A DNA stretch of 64,000 nt from NCBI GenBank assembly GCA_020849655.1, contig JADLFU010000044.1:51144-115143 (forward strand). Direction: 5' to 3'. Below, one piece after another: positions 42,434 through 51,958 of this stretch (the stretch's first letter is position 1; each line of letters opens with the position of its first letter). The translations under genes were made by a program, and so were the position numbers. Origin of the DNA: Polyangiaceae bacterium (GTDB lineage Bacteria > Myxococcota_A > Polyangia > Polyangiales > Polyangiaceae). Under the pieces are notes generated by a model. It had not been told where the DNA came from, made no database searches, and saw nothing but the letters and a program-made list of their open reading frames with translations.

Positions 42434-45364
42434 TCACGGCAGCCGCGCGGCGTCCTGGTTCGTCGGGTCCTGCCTCATCGCCTCGTCCTTCGCGGCGCGC
42501 GCCTTCGCGGCGTCCCCCTGCCTCGCGAACACGCGCGCGAGCACCACGTTGGCCCTCGACGCCACGTTGGCTTTGAGCGGTTCGCACAGCAACGCCGAGT
42601 CGGCCTCGAAGCGCGCGCGATCGGCGTCTCCCTTCTCGAGCAGCGCCTCTGCGAACAGCGTGTGCGTCTCGGCGCCGTGCACGTCGACGTAGAGCGCGCC
42701 CTCGCCCGTCTTGACCGCCTCGGCCCACTCGCGCCGCGCCACCTCCTTCGCGAGCAGGCGCCGCACGACGCGGCGATCGTGCTGGTCGAGCTGGGCGAGG
42801 CGCCGGAGCGCGGCGAGCTCCGCGGCGTCGTCCTTCGCCTTCCGCGCGAGATCGGCGAGCGCTTGCCACGGCTCCGCCTGCGACGGATCGAGCCTCGTCG
42901 CGGCCTGAAAATGCGCCTCGGCCCTCTTCGTGTCCTTCTGGCCGAGCGCCGCGTCGGCCGCGAGGATGCGCACGGCGAACCCGTCGTTGCCGTCGGCGAT
43001 CATCGCGTCGAGCTCCTTCTGCGCGAACGCGGGGTTCTTCTTCAGCGTCAGCTTCGCCTTCAGGTAGCGCACGTCGGGGTGCTTCGGCGCGACGTCGGCG
43101 GCGCGGCGCAAGAGCTCCTCGGCGCCGGCGCGATCTCCGCGCGAGATGCGCACGAGCGCGAGCTCGACGAGCGCCTTCGCGTCCTTCGGATCCTTCGCGA
43201 CGGCCTCCTCGGCGTGCGCGGCGTCGCGCGGGCGCAGATCGGGGATGTACTGCCCCTTGTAGCGCGCGAGCCGCGCGTCGAGCCACGCGCGGAACTGATG
43301 GTCGAGCGCCGTCGCCGTCACGCCGAGCGCGCCCTCGATGACCTCGGGGGTGCGCTTGCCGTCGCCCCAGAGCTTCAGCATCGTGACGAGCTTCGGCATG
43401 CCGAATTTCTCGACGAGGAACACCGCGATCTGGCTCGACGCGTAGTACGCGGTCGCGACGTCGCGCATGTCGTCGGCGTGCGTGAAGGCGCGGTTCATCT
43501 GCTCCAGCGTCGGCACCTTGCCGCGCCGCAGGGCGAGCCAGAGCGCCGGGTCCTCCTCGCGCGCCCACTCGGGGCGCCGCGCGAGCGTCTCGTACTCGCT
43601 CAGCCCCTCGGTGAACCAGCGCGGGACGTGGTTGTTCGACAGCTGGATGGCGAAGACGTGGCCGACCTCGTGCCACACCACCATGCCCCAGTTGAACGGC
43701 TCCGCCTTCGGGCTGATCGCCGCGAGCGTCTCGCCGAAGCACACGCCCTGGATGCCGATGTTGGGCAGCCCGCTCGTGCGCACCGCGAAGTGCTCGCGCG
43801 TGCCGTACAGCTCGACGCCGACGGGCGTGCGCGGCGTGAACCCGTAGCGCGCGCGCATGTCGCGCCACGCCTCGTCGAGCAGCCTGGGCACGTAGCGCTC
43901 GAGCACCTTGCGCTCGGCCTTCGGGTAGCGCAGCCGGAACACCGGGCCGTCGACGTCGTCGTACTTCTCCGGGATGTCGCGCTCGTAGAGGTTGAGCGTG
44001 TTGAACGCGCGGACGTTGAACTTGTCGAGGCGGAACCCTCGATCGAGCGACGCCATCGCGTCCTTGTCGCGACCCAGGCGGATCTGGTTCAGGCCGAGCG
44101 TGACCCACAGCTTGCCGTCGTCCGGATCGAGCTTCGTCGCCTCGCCCATCATCTCGACGATCTGCGCGTAGCGGTGCTCCCAGTCCGCGTGGGTCGCGAT
44201 CACGTGGTACATGCGGGCGTAGCTGGGGTTCAGATCGAGCACGGCCTTCGTCGCGCGCTTGAACCCCGCCTTGTCGTCCGCGAGGAACCTCGCCGCCGCG
44301 CGGATCGACAGCAGATCGAGATCGGTCGGATCGATCGCGAGCCCGTCGGCCACGGCGCGCTCGGCCTGATCGATCTCCATGTCGCGCAGGGAGATGCCCG
44401 CGCGGAGGAAGCGCGCCTCGGTGAGGCGAGGGTTCACCGCGAGCGCGCGCTGGATCGAGCGCTCGGCCGCGTCGAAATCGAGCGTCTGCAGGAGGCGCAC
44501 CTCGGCCTCGAGCAGGTGCGCGACCGGCCACTCGGGCGCGCGCTTCTTCGCCTCGCGCACCATCTCGTCGGCGCGACCGATGTTGTCGGCGTCGAGGAAG
44601 AGCCACGCGCGGAAGACGAACAGCTCGGGCGACTTGTTGCCGGCGCGCTCCGCGTCGTCGAACGCCTCGTTCGCGTCGCGCTTGCTGCGGAGCAGGTGCG
44701 CCGCGCGACCGACGAGCATCATCCCCTCGCCGTCGCGCGTCGTGATGCGCTTCTGGTTGAAGTCGTCGATGAGCGACATCAGCGGCGCCTGCGCCTCGGA
44801 CGTCTTGCCCTGCCGCAGGAGCAGCTCGCCGAGCGTGAGGCGCGCGCGCCGCGCGTCGGGATCGTCCTTGACGGCGTCGACCGCCTTGATCGCGAGGTCG
44901 ACCTTGCCCTGCCGGGCGAGCGCGCGCGCCTTCACCCACGCCGCGTCTCGCCGCGCCTCCTTGCCCTCGCGCGCCGCCTCGTCGGCGGTCGTGACGGCCT
45001 CGGCGTAGGCCCCCGTCTCGAGCTCGACCCGCGCGACGCCGACGAGCGCCGCGCCCTTGTCCTTGCCTGTCGCCGCCTTCTTCAGCTCCGTGAGCGCCGT
45101 CGCGTACTCGCTCGCCGCGAGCGCCGCGAGGCCTCCCGCGAGCCCGACCCTCGGCGGGGGCTTCGCGGGCGCGTCCTCGGCGGCCGCGGGCCCGTCCTCG
45201 GAGGCGTCGCGCAGGAGCGCGCCGTCCGAGTCGCCGAGCTCCGGGCGCGCCGACGACGCGGGCGCGGAGGGCGACGCGGGCGCCGTGGCGGGGCCTGGGC
45301 CCTTCGGCGCGCACGCGAGCGCGGACGTGGAGAGCAGGAGCCACAGCGCGCGCGCGGTTCGCAT
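42434..45364 (-). CDS. TPR lipoprotein with gluzincin (peptidase-MA-like) domain
   Basis: This 976-residue protein has a lipoprotein signal (LWLLLSTSALACAPKG). Many TPR helices lie at about 65-440 and again at 690-960. Between them is a metallopeptidase-like domain with VVWHEVGHVFAIQLSNNHVP and WFTEGLSEYE, that is HExxH with a downstream Glu, the gluzincin zinc-site pattern, at about 563-595. Family members are 'peptidase MA' proteins of unknown substrates. The zinc ligands and catalytic Glu are all present. It is probably on the periplasmic face. It converges on the anti-sigma gene 13 bases away. Confidence 0.87.
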   Translation of the reverse strand: MRTARALWLLLSTSALACAPKGPGPATAPASPSAPASSARPELGDSDGALLRDASEDGPAAAEDAPAKPPPRVGLAGGLAALAASEYATALTELKKAATGKDKGAALVGVARVELETGAYAEAVTTADEAAREGKEARRDAAWVKARALARQGKVDLAIKAVDAVKDDPDARRARLTLGELLLRQGKTSEAQAPLMSLIDDFNQKRITTRDGEGMMLVGRAAHLLRSKRDANEAFDDAERAGNKSPELFVFRAWLFLDADNIGRADEMVREAKKRAPEWPVAHLLEAEVRLLQTLDFDAAERSIQRALAVNPRLTEARFLRAGISLRDMEIDQAERAVADGLAIDPTDLDLLSIRAAARFLADDKAGFKRATKAVLDLNPSYARMYHVIATHADWEHRYAQIVEMMGEATKLDPDDGKLWVTLGLNQIRLGRDKDAMASLDRGFRLDKFNVRAFNTLNLYERDIPEKYDDVDGPVFRLRYPKAERKVLERYVPRLLDEAWRDMRARYGFTPRTPVGVELYGTREHFAVRTSGLPNIGIQGVCFGETLAAISPKAEPFNWGMVVWHEVGHVFAIQLSNNHVPRWFTEGLSEYETLARRPEWAREEDPALWLALRRGKVPTLEQMNRAFTHADDMRDVATAYYASSQIAVFLVEKFGMPKLVTMLKLWGDGKRTPEVIEGALGVTATALDHQFRAWLDARLARYKGQYIPDLRPRDAAHAEEAVAKDPKDAKALVELALVRISRGDRAGAEELLRRAADVAPKHPDVRYLKAKLTLKKNPAFAQKELDAMIADGNDGFAVRILAADAALGQKDTKRAEAHFQAATRLDPSQAEPWQALADLARKAKDDAAELAALRRLAQLDQHDRRVVRRLLAKEVARREWAEAVKTGEGALYVDVHGAETHTLFAEALLEKGDADRARFEADSALLCEPLKANVASRANVVLARVFARQGDAAKARAAKDEAMRQDPTNQDAARLP

Positions 45365-45499
45365 GGACGGGTGCAGCTTACTGCCACGGGGAGGTGGTCG
45401 TGAGCAAAGCCCTCGTTCGGGCCGCGCGCGTGGATCTGTCGCACCTGGTCCGCTTCACGGGGGCTCGCCGACGGGCGCCAGGCAGGGCAGAGAGACGGC

Positions 45500-47170
45500 A
45501 TGATGAGCGGCGAGCACGGGGCGCTTCTGCGCCTGATCCAGTCCGAAGAGGGTCAGTACTTCGAGCGCAAGTCGTTGTTCCAGGGGCCTCCCGGCCAGAA
45601 GAGGCCCCGCGATCGCAGGTCCGTGCGCGACGAAGCCGCGCTCCACGTCGCCGCATTCGCCAACGCCGACGGCGGGACGCTCGTGCTCGGCGTCGAGGAC
45701 GACGGCGTCGTCACGGGCTGCCCCTATCAGGACGACAAGGATCTCGGGAAGCTCCTCGCGGCGCCCGAGACGCGCCTCGATCCGCCGCTTGCCGCGGGCA
45801 AGATCGCGCGCCTCGGTGAGGTGAAGGTCGTCCTCTTCGAGGTCGCTCCGGCGGCGCGGGCGGTCATGGTGCGCGGCGACGGGTTTCCGAGGCGCGAAGG
45901 CGACACGGTGATCCAGTCGTCCGAGGTGCTGATCAACGCCACGAAGGACGCCGGGCTCGTGGCGAGCCCCGAGGCGAGGGCGGCCAAGGCGACGGTCGCG
46001 GATCTGTCCGTCGACGCGCTGAGGCTCGCGATGGATGCGGCCGCCTTCGAGGGCGACCCCGCCGAGTACCTCGTCGCCCGCCGCCTCGCGGATCCCCGCG
46101 GCGGCACGCTGACGCTCCGCCAGGGCGCCGTGTGGCTCTTTGCGAAGAGTCCGACGGTCATCGAGCACCCGAACGCCGGCGTCCGCGTCTTCCGCGTCCA
46201 CGGGACGGCGCAGACGGTGGGCGCTTCGCGGAACGTCCAGGATTTTCCGTGGATCGAGGGGAGCCTCATCTCCGTCCTCGAGCGCGCGCAGGAGAGGATC
46301 GCGTCGCTCGTGCGCGCGTCGAGCCGCCTCCATGATCTGTTCTTTCGAGAGACGCCGGAGTACCCGCCGTTCGCGTGGCAAGAGGCCCTGGTCAACGCGC
46401 TCGCCCACCGCGACTACGCGATCGAGGGCCGGTGCACGGAGGTCTGGCTCTACGACGATCGCATGGAGATCAAGAGCCCGGGAGGGCTGCTCGCGGAGGT
46501 GACCGTCGAGGCGCTGCTCGAGCGGCGCCGCGTCCACGCGAGCCGCAACCCGCGCATCGCGCGTGTGCTCACCGAGCAGGGCATCATGCGCCAGCAGGGC
46601 GAGGGCATCCCGCGGATGATCGAGGAGATGGAGCTCTCCTGGCTTCCACCACCGGAGATCGTGGGGACGCCGCGCGAGCTCACGGTGACGCTGCGGAACG
46701 AGCCGATCTTCGACACGAGCGATCGGGCGTGGACCCGGTACGTCCGCAACCTGCCGCTCGAGGTTCGACAGAAGCGCGCGCTCGTCGCCTTCGCGGACCG
46801 GGCTGCCTTCTCGAGCTCCGACTACCAGACGCTCAATCGAGTGGACCGTGACGTCGCCTATCGTGAGCTCACTGCTCTGGAAGAGCGCGGGATGGTCCGC
46901 GCGCGCGGCGCGACGCGCGGCCGGCAGTACGAGGTGGTGAAGCCTCGCGCCGCCGCGCCTGGCGCAGAGCCGACGCCCGCCGCGCGCCTCGTCGAGCGGA
47001 TGAGGGCCGCCGGGCGGATCACCAACGCGGACTACCGCGAGGCGTTCGGTGTGGAGCGGGACGCCGCACGGAGCGCCCTCGCGGCGTGGGTCGCGGGGGG
47101 CGTGCTCGAGCTGCGGGGCGAGCGGCGCGGCGCGCACTACGTCGCCGGCGCCGCCTGGCCGCCGAAATGA
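45500..47170 (+). CDS. AlbA_2/Schlafen-like domain regulator with RecG-type HATPase region
   Basis: This 556-residue protein has an N-terminal AlbA_2 (Schlafen-like) domain: EEGQYFERKSLFQGP, then HVAAFANADGGTLVLGVEDD and VINxxK-like INATKDAG. The RecG C-terminal/HATPase-4 region follows: WQEALVNALAHRDYAIEG, DRMEIKSPGGL, RNPRIARVLTEQGIMRQQGE and GIPRMIEEM. Winged-helix segments fill the last 130 residues. The family is annotated as DNA-binding transcriptional regulator or RecG-like; it is not a full helicase. The start is ATG 45500, with ATG 45503 next to it. It is divergent from the gluzincin gene (135-base gap). Confidence 0.88.
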   Translation: MMSGEHGALLRLIQSEEGQYFERKSLFQGPPGQKRPRDRRSVRDEAALHVAAFANADGGTLVLGVEDDGVVTGCPYQDDKDLGKLLAAPETRLDPPLAAGKIARLGEVKVVLFEVAPAARAVMVRGDGFPRREGDTVIQSSEVLINATKDAGLVASPEARAAKATVADLSVDALRLAMDAAAFEGDPAEYLVARRLADPRGGTLTLRQGAVWLFAKSPTVIEHPNAGVRVFRVHGTAQTVGASRNVQDFPWIEGSLISVLERAQERIASLVRASSRLHDLFFRETPEYPPFAWQEALVNALAHRDYAIEGRCTEVWLYDDRMEIKSPGGLLAEVTVEALLERRRVHASRNPRIARVLTEQGIMRQQGEGIPRMIEEMELSWLPPPEIVGTPRELTVTLRNEPIFDTSDRAWTRYVRNLPLEVRQKRALVAFADRAAFSSSDYQTLNRVDRDVAYRELTALEERGMVRARGATRGRQYEVVKPRAAAPGAEPTPAARLVERMRAAGRITNADYREAFGVERDAARSALAAWVAGGVLELRGERRGAHYVAGAAWPPK

Positions 47171-47358
47171 TCGCGGTATGGGGGCGCATATGCGAACAAT
47201 GGGGAGACAGCGCGAAAATCGCGGAAAAACGCCGATGTGCGCGCGCGCAATGGACGCGAGCGTATGGGAAGAAGGTGGCCGCTGCGTCCGCGTTACGTCG
47301 AACCCGAGAGGGTGTCGAATCAGCTGATCGACTCGCGTCCCTCGTCCGGCTTGAGTGA
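47167..47358 (+). CDS. Possible small protein overlapping the AlbA_2 gene stop
   Basis: ATG 47167 overlaps the upstream stop (ATGA) and opens 63 codons reading MIAVWGRICEQWGDSAKIAE, rich in Arg, Ala and Trp. The coupling is typical of real genes, and the DNA here is less GC-rich than its surroundings. No family is recognised and chance cannot be ruled out. The remaining bases to 47419 show nothing further. Confidence 0.25.
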   Translation: MIAVWGRICEQWGDSAKIAEKRRCARAQWTRAYGKKVAAASALRRTREGVESADRLASLVRLE

Positions 47359-47419
47359 GTCCGCGCTCGCGGTGGCTGGGGCCACGCGTGCGCGCGGGTG
47401 GTGTCCCCGAGGCGCGCGC

Positions 47420-48790
47420 TCAAGTCGGGCGCGGCTCGCCGCCCGCGGGCTCGCCCCCCTCGACGCTGAGCAGCCGCGCGAGCGCGAGCAAGAGCGCGTC
47501 GCGCTCGCGCGCGTAGGTCTTCGGGCCGATCTCGCCGGCGTCCTTCGCGCGCTCGAGCGCGACGAGGCCGTCGAGCAGCCGCGCCCTCGCCTGCGCGAGC
47601 TCGTCTGGATCGAGCGTGACGCCCTGCTTGCGGGTCGACCACGCGTAGGCGGCGCCCGCGACGAGCGCCGCGATCGCGAGCCCGAGCGCCCACCTGTGCC
47701 CGCGCGGCCGCGACGCGAGGCCGGAGAGGCGCACCTTCACGCGGTTGAAGCTCGGATCGAGCCGCGGCGTCGTGCGCTCGGTGAACAGCACCTTCGCGCC
47801 CGACTGCGCCTCGGTGGGGATCGCCGGCGGGAACCCGTCGACCGTCAGCGCGAGCCCCCGCGGCGCCTCGACGATCACCCGGTACGACTGGACGTTCGGC
47901 AACAGGCCGAGCTCGAACGACACCTCCTCGTCGCCCGGGTTCGGCACCTGGAACCGAAACGACGCCTCGTGCATCCCCGGCGCGATGGTGCCGCGGAGCT
48001 TCGCCATGCCCGCCGCGCCGTCGAAGGTGACGCCCGACATCGTCTTCTGCGCGCTGAACGCCTTGTAGTCGTCGGGCAGCCGCGCGCCCGCGTCGTCGGG
48101 CACCCACGCCTTGTCGCCGAGGTTGTAGAGGCGGTAGCCCTGCTCGACCTGGAACACCTCGTCGCGCAGCTCGATGAACAGCATCCCCTGCACCGCGAGC
48201 TGCAGGTCGCGCGCGCTCCTCGCGACGGGGAACACGTACAGCCGCGCGCGCATGCCGCCCTTCTGCGGCGCGTTGAACGGCGGCGCCGAGCTCGTCGCGC
48301 CCTCGCGCACGACCGACGCGCGGTACGCCATGTCGCTCGCGGTCGACAGCGACGCGAACGTCACGTCGCCGGCCGGGCCGGTGCGCTGGGTGAGGTGGCT
48401 GCGTGACTCGCCCTTGGCGACGGAGTTCTCGACGATGCCGAGCGTGACCTCCTGGCCCGCGACGGGCTGGCCGTCGGCCGTGCGCACCTCGACCACGAGC
48501 GTGCCCGTCGGGAGCGACTCGTCGGCGCGGGCGGTGTTCTCGGGGGGCTCGTCGGCAATGCCGCGGGGGCGCGCGCCGCCCGCGGGCGGATGACCTGGAG
48601 GCAGCTCGCCGGCGTCGATCGCGGGGTGCCCCGCGGGCAGGGCGGGAGGCGCGGCGCTCGCGGACGCGGCGGCGCTCGCGGACGCGCGCGCCGTGGGGGC
48701 GGACCTCGCAGGAGCGGGCTGCGCGGACGCGACGCCGACGCCGACCCCGAGCAGCGCGGCGATCGCGGTCGCGGTCGTGGTTCGCGTCAC
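47420..48790 (-). CDS. Exported carboxypeptidase-regulatory-like protein of the cytochrome c maturation operon
   Basis: This 456-residue protein starts at GTG 48790 with a signal peptide (TAIAALLGVGVGVASAQ) and an Ala/Ser/Pro linker. A CarboxypepD_reg-like beta domain begins LVVEVRTADGQPVAGQEVTL. Beta-rich modules follow, then a TM segment near 370-390 (LGLAIAALVAGAAYAW). The cytoplasmic tail is helical, with VALERAKDAGEIGPKTYARE, which resembles the tail of the upstream CcmI-like gene. Start and stop overlap by four bases (GTGA). The role is unknown; it is the last gene of the operon. Confidence 0.8.
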   Translation of the reverse strand: MTRTTTATAIAALLGVGVGVASAQPAPARSAPTARASASAAASASAAPPALPAGHPAIDAGELPPGHPPAGGARPRGIADEPPENTARADESLPTGTLVVEVRTADGQPVAGQEVTLGIVENSVAKGESRSHLTQRTGPAGDVTFASLSTASDMAYRASVVREGATSSAPPFNAPQKGGMRARLYVFPVARSARDLQLAVQGMLFIELRDEVFQVEQGYRLYNLGDKAWVPDDAGARLPDDYKAFSAQKTMSGVTFDGAAGMAKLRGTIAPGMHEASFRFQVPNPGDEEVSFELGLLPNVQSYRVIVEAPRGLALTVDGFPPAIPTEAQSGAKVLFTERTTPRLDPSFNRVKVRLSGLASRPRGHRWALGLAIAALVAGAAYAWSTRKQGVTLDPDELAQARARLLDGLVALERAKDAGEIGPKTYARERDALLLALARLLSVEGGEPAGGEPRPT

Positions 48791-49311
48791 GCGTCCCCCT
48801 TCGGATCGGCGGGCTCCTGGTCGCCGTCGTGCTTCGGAGCCTCTGGCGCGCGCGCGGCGAGGCGCTCGGCGAGCAGCCCCTCGGCGCGCAGGCGCGCGGG
48901 CCCGAGCTTCTCGTCGCGCTCGCGCAGCAGCAGCTTCGCCTCGGCGCGGTAGCGCGCGGACAGGTCTCGATAGTCCTCCTCGGTGAGCTTGCCCTGCCGA
49001 CGCTCGAGCTCGAGGTCCTTCAGCGCCGCCAGCACCTCGCGCGTCCGCTCGTCGTTCGAGAGCACGCGCGAGAGCGCGAGGGCCGAGTCGACGTCGACGG
49101 GCGCCTCGCCGAGCAGCGTGCGCAGGCTGTTCCAGAGCGCGGTGATGGCGGCGAGCAGGAGCGCGCCGGCGACGAGCATCACCCCGGCGCCCGGGCCCCG
49201 GAGCCACCACAGCGCGACCGCGCCCAGGCCCACCGCGAACGGCAGGTACGGCGTCGAGCGCGCGGCGAGCAGGGCGAGCTGATCGTCCTCGGGGTCCGCG
49301 CGGTCAGCCAT
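48787..49311 (-). CDS. CcmI-like cytochrome c biogenesis membrane protein
   Basis: This 174-residue protein has two adjacent hydrophobic segments (about 21-40 and 44-62: FAVGLGAVALWWL and VMLVAGALLLAAI). A charged helical tail follows with VLAALKDLELERRQGKLTEE and DYRDLSARY. The 'L..LE.....GKLxxEDYxxL' element is typical of CcmI-like proteins that bind apocytochrome for heme attachment. It lies inside the ccm operon, overlapping the CcmF-CcmH gene by 8 bases and the next gene by 4. It is shorter than classic CcmI (no TPR domain). Confidence 0.7.
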   Translation of the reverse strand: MADRADPEDDQLALLAARSTPYLPFAVGLGAVALWWLRGPGAGVMLVAGALLLAAITALWNSLRTLLGEAPVDVDSALALSRVLSNDERTREVLAALKDLELERRQGKLTEEDYRDLSARYRAEAKLLLRERDEKLGPARLRAEGLLAERLAARAPEAPKHDGDQEPADPKGDA

Positions 49312-51865
49312 CGAGCTTGCTCAGCTCCTCGTCGAGCTTGCGATCGTACTCGTCCGCGTCGCCGGGCCTCGCGACGGCGACGGCCTCGCCCTTCTTCTTC
49401 CAGCCGCGCACGACGCGCACCGCGAAGAACCCGCCGGCCGCGATCGCCGCGAGCGGCGCGAGCCAGATCGCGCGCAGCTTGCCCTGGTTCGGCGGCACCG
49501 CGAGCGCGCCCGTGCCGTGCCGCGCGGCGTAGTCGGCGAGGACGGCGTCCTTCGTCGCGTGCGCCGCAAGCATCTCGCGCGCGTGCGCCCGCTCGGCCTC
49601 GGCGTCGCTGCACACGCAGTTCGAGAGCGGCAGGCGCTGGCACGCGCCGCACTGGCACAGCATCAGCGGGAACAGCTCGTGCTCGACCTCCCCGTGCATC
49701 TCCACCGTGCCCGCGTGCAAGGACGAGCTCTGCGCGTACGCGCGCGCCGGCGTCAGCGCGAGCGCGAGCCCGAGGATGATCGACGCCGTCACGCCCGCGG
49801 TCGCCTTCGTGAACCCCCACACGCCCACCTCCGAGAGCGCGACGTCGGGCCACATGCACACGAACGCGCCGAGGATGAGCACCATCACCCCCGCCCAGAC
49901 CCACGACACCAGCGTGTTGATGTGCACCTGGAACGTCGCGACCTTCGTCTGGGGGTTCACCATCCCGACGACGACGTACAGATCGTCGCGCAGGCTGTGC
50001 ATCATCGCGACCTCCGTCGTCGGCGACTCGGGCATCCGCTTGTAGATGAACTTCGCGGGGCTCACCGTGCCGAGCTTCTTGCCGCCGGCGCTCTCGACCG
50101 CGATGTCGGCGAACACCATGCGCTTGCCCGGATCGAGCTCCATCCGCGCGCCCGTGTACGTGAGCTTGTACCCGCCGACCACGAACGTCTCGCCCGGTCG
50201 CAGCGAGGTCTCCTTGTCGACGCCCCACGCCTTGCCGGTGAACCCGAGGAACATCACCGCGATGCCGAGGTGGACGATGTACCCGCCGTAGCGGCGCTTC
50301 GCCTTCGAGACGAGCTGCACGAGCGCCGTGGGCACGGCCTCCTCCGGGTGCGCCGAGCGCCGCGCGGCGACCCCGCGCGCGTACTCCTGCGCGACGACGG
50401 CCACGTTGAACGCGACCAGCGTGATCGACAACAAAGGCAACACGCTGCCGATCGCCGCGAGCGCGACCCCGAGCGCGCCCGGGTAGATGGGCGCGTCGTG
50501 CACGAGCGCGGGGAACCCGAGGCGAGATCCGAGCGCGAGGTGCAGCGCCCCCACCGCGAGCGCGACAGCGACCGGCCAGACGAACGCGCGGCGCATCGCC
50601 TGCGGGCTCGTCTTGCGCCACCCGAACAGCGTGCCCACGCCCATCAGCGCGAACACCGCGAGGCCGCCCGGCACCATCCAGCGGTTGTAGAAGGCGGGCC
50701 CCACCGTCACCGACTCGCTCCACAGCTCGGAGATCTTGGGGAACACCGTCGCCGTGCCGATGAACACTGGCATCGCGAGCAGCGCCCAGTTGTTGGCGAC
50801 GAACGCCGCCTCGCGCGACGCCAGGCTGTCGATCTGGCCCTCGGCGCGCAGGTGGGGCACGCGCCAGACGACGAGGCCGGCGCACGCGCCGAGCAGCAGG
50901 CCCATGTACCAGACGAAGTACTTGCCGATGTCGCTCTGGGCGAAGCTGTGGACGCTCGCGATCATCCCCGACCGCGTGAGGAACGTGCCGAACACCGTGA
51001 GCCAGAACGTCAGCATCACGAGCAGCACGTTCCACACCTTGAACATGCCGCGCCGCTCCTGCACGACCATCGAGTGGAGGAACGCGCTCGCGGTGAACCA
51101 CGGCAGGCACGCCGCGTTCTCGACCGGATCCCACGCCCAGTAGCCGCCCCAGCCGAGCTCCTCGTACGCCCAGAGCATCCCGAGCGCGTTGCCGATGCTG
51201 AGGAACAGCCACGCGAAGACCATCCACTTGCGCGCCGCGAGCAGCCACTCCTTGTCGAGCCTGCCGGAGACGAGCGCCGCGACGCAGAACGCGAACGGCA
51301 CCGAGCACCCGACGAACCCGACGTAGAGGCTCGGCGGGTGGATGGCCATGTAGAAGTTCTGCAAGAGCGGGTTCAGGCCCTCGCCCTCGGGCTTCGCGCC
51401 GGCGAGCGTCGTCCAGAAGGGGTTCGCCGCGAACAGCATCACGACGCCGAAGAAGCAGAGGATGCTCATCAGGGTCGCGATCACCCACGGCTGCAGCTCG
51501 CGGTACTTGCCGCGCATCCACGCGACGCACGCGCCCGTGTAGCCCGAGAGCAGGAACGCCCACCAGAGCAGCGAGCCGTCCTGGCCGCCCCAGAGCGCGG
51601 CGAACAGGTACGGCAGCGGCATCGAGCGGTCGCTGTACCGCGCGACGTAGCGGACGCGGAAGTCGTGCGTGACGAACGCGTACGCGAGCACGAGCGTCGC
51701 CAGGCCGACGAGCGCGACGGTGCCGTACGCGCCCTTGCGCGCGGCTTCGAGCCAGCGCGGCCTGCCGCTCGCGCCCGCGACGAGCGAGACGGCGAACGTG
51801 TACGCGGCGCTGACGAGGACGGCGTAGAGCACGCCGGTGCCGAACTCTGGGAGGGACTGCCACAT
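49304..51865 (-). CDS. CcmF heme lyase fused to a CcmH-like domain
   Basis: This 853-residue protein carries a full CcmF part (about 1-690, some 15 TM segments). It has AALWGGQDGSLLWWAFLL, AIHPPSLYVGFVG (periplasmic His), the WWD signature GWGGYWAWDPVENA and FGTFLTRSGMIASVHSF. A CcmH/NrfF-like segment is appended at about 715-790 (LMLCQCGACQRLPLSNCVCS), followed by a last TM near 803-820. CcmF loads heme onto apocytochrome c and CcmH reduces its CXXC; they are normally separate. The Cys-Gly-Ala-Cys pair replaces the usual Cys-Pro-Val-Cys. It is first in a four-base-overlap operon. Confidence 0.9.
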   Translation of the reverse strand: MWQSLPEFGTGVLYAVLVSAAYTFAVSLVAGASGRPRWLEAARKGAYGTVALVGLATLVLAYAFVTHDFRVRYVARYSDRSMPLPYLFAALWGGQDGSLLWWAFLLSGYTGACVAWMRGKYRELQPWVIATLMSILCFFGVVMLFAANPFWTTLAGAKPEGEGLNPLLQNFYMAIHPPSLYVGFVGCSVPFAFCVAALVSGRLDKEWLLAARKWMVFAWLFLSIGNALGMLWAYEELGWGGYWAWDPVENAACLPWFTASAFLHSMVVQERRGMFKVWNVLLVMLTFWLTVFGTFLTRSGMIASVHSFAQSDIGKYFVWYMGLLLGACAGLVVWRVPHLRAEGQIDSLASREAAFVANNWALLAMPVFIGTATVFPKISELWSESVTVGPAFYNRWMVPGGLAVFALMGVGTLFGWRKTSPQAMRRAFVWPVAVALAVGALHLALGSRLGFPALVHDAPIYPGALGVALAAIGSVLPLLSITLVAFNVAVVAQEYARGVAARRSAHPEEAVPTALVQLVSKAKRRYGGYIVHLGIAVMFLGFTGKAWGVDKETSLRPGETFVVGGYKLTYTGARMELDPGKRMVFADIAVESAGGKKLGTVSPAKFIYKRMPESPTTEVAMMHSLRDDLYVVVGMVNPQTKVATFQVHINTLVSWVWAGVMVLILGAFVCMWPDVALSEVGVWGFTKATAGVTASIILGLALALTPARAYAQSSSLHAGTVEMHGEVEHELFPLMLCQCGACQRLPLSNCVCSDAEAERAHAREMLAAHATKDAVLADYAARHGTGALAVPPNQGKLRAIWLAPLAAIAAGGFFAVRVVRGWKKKGEAVAVARPGDADEYDRKLDEELSKLDG

Positions 51866-51958
51866 GGGGGGGCGAGCCTGATAGACCGGACGACCCTCCG
51901 CCACAAATCTCGGGGCCGTCGAGCGCGCGCGCGCGATCGGCGGTAGGCTCGCCCGCGC

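Noticed and set aside
42227..45403. A 1058-codon plus-strand frame opposite the gluzincin TPR gene
   Set aside because: Antisense shadow rich in Arg, Glu and Leu with no motif; the minus-strand protein has signal, TPRs and a zinc site.
47019..48107. Long minus-strand frame across the AlbA_2 end and the carboxypeptidase-like gene
   Set aside because: It crosses two real genes and has no signal or domain; composition is that of a shadow frame.
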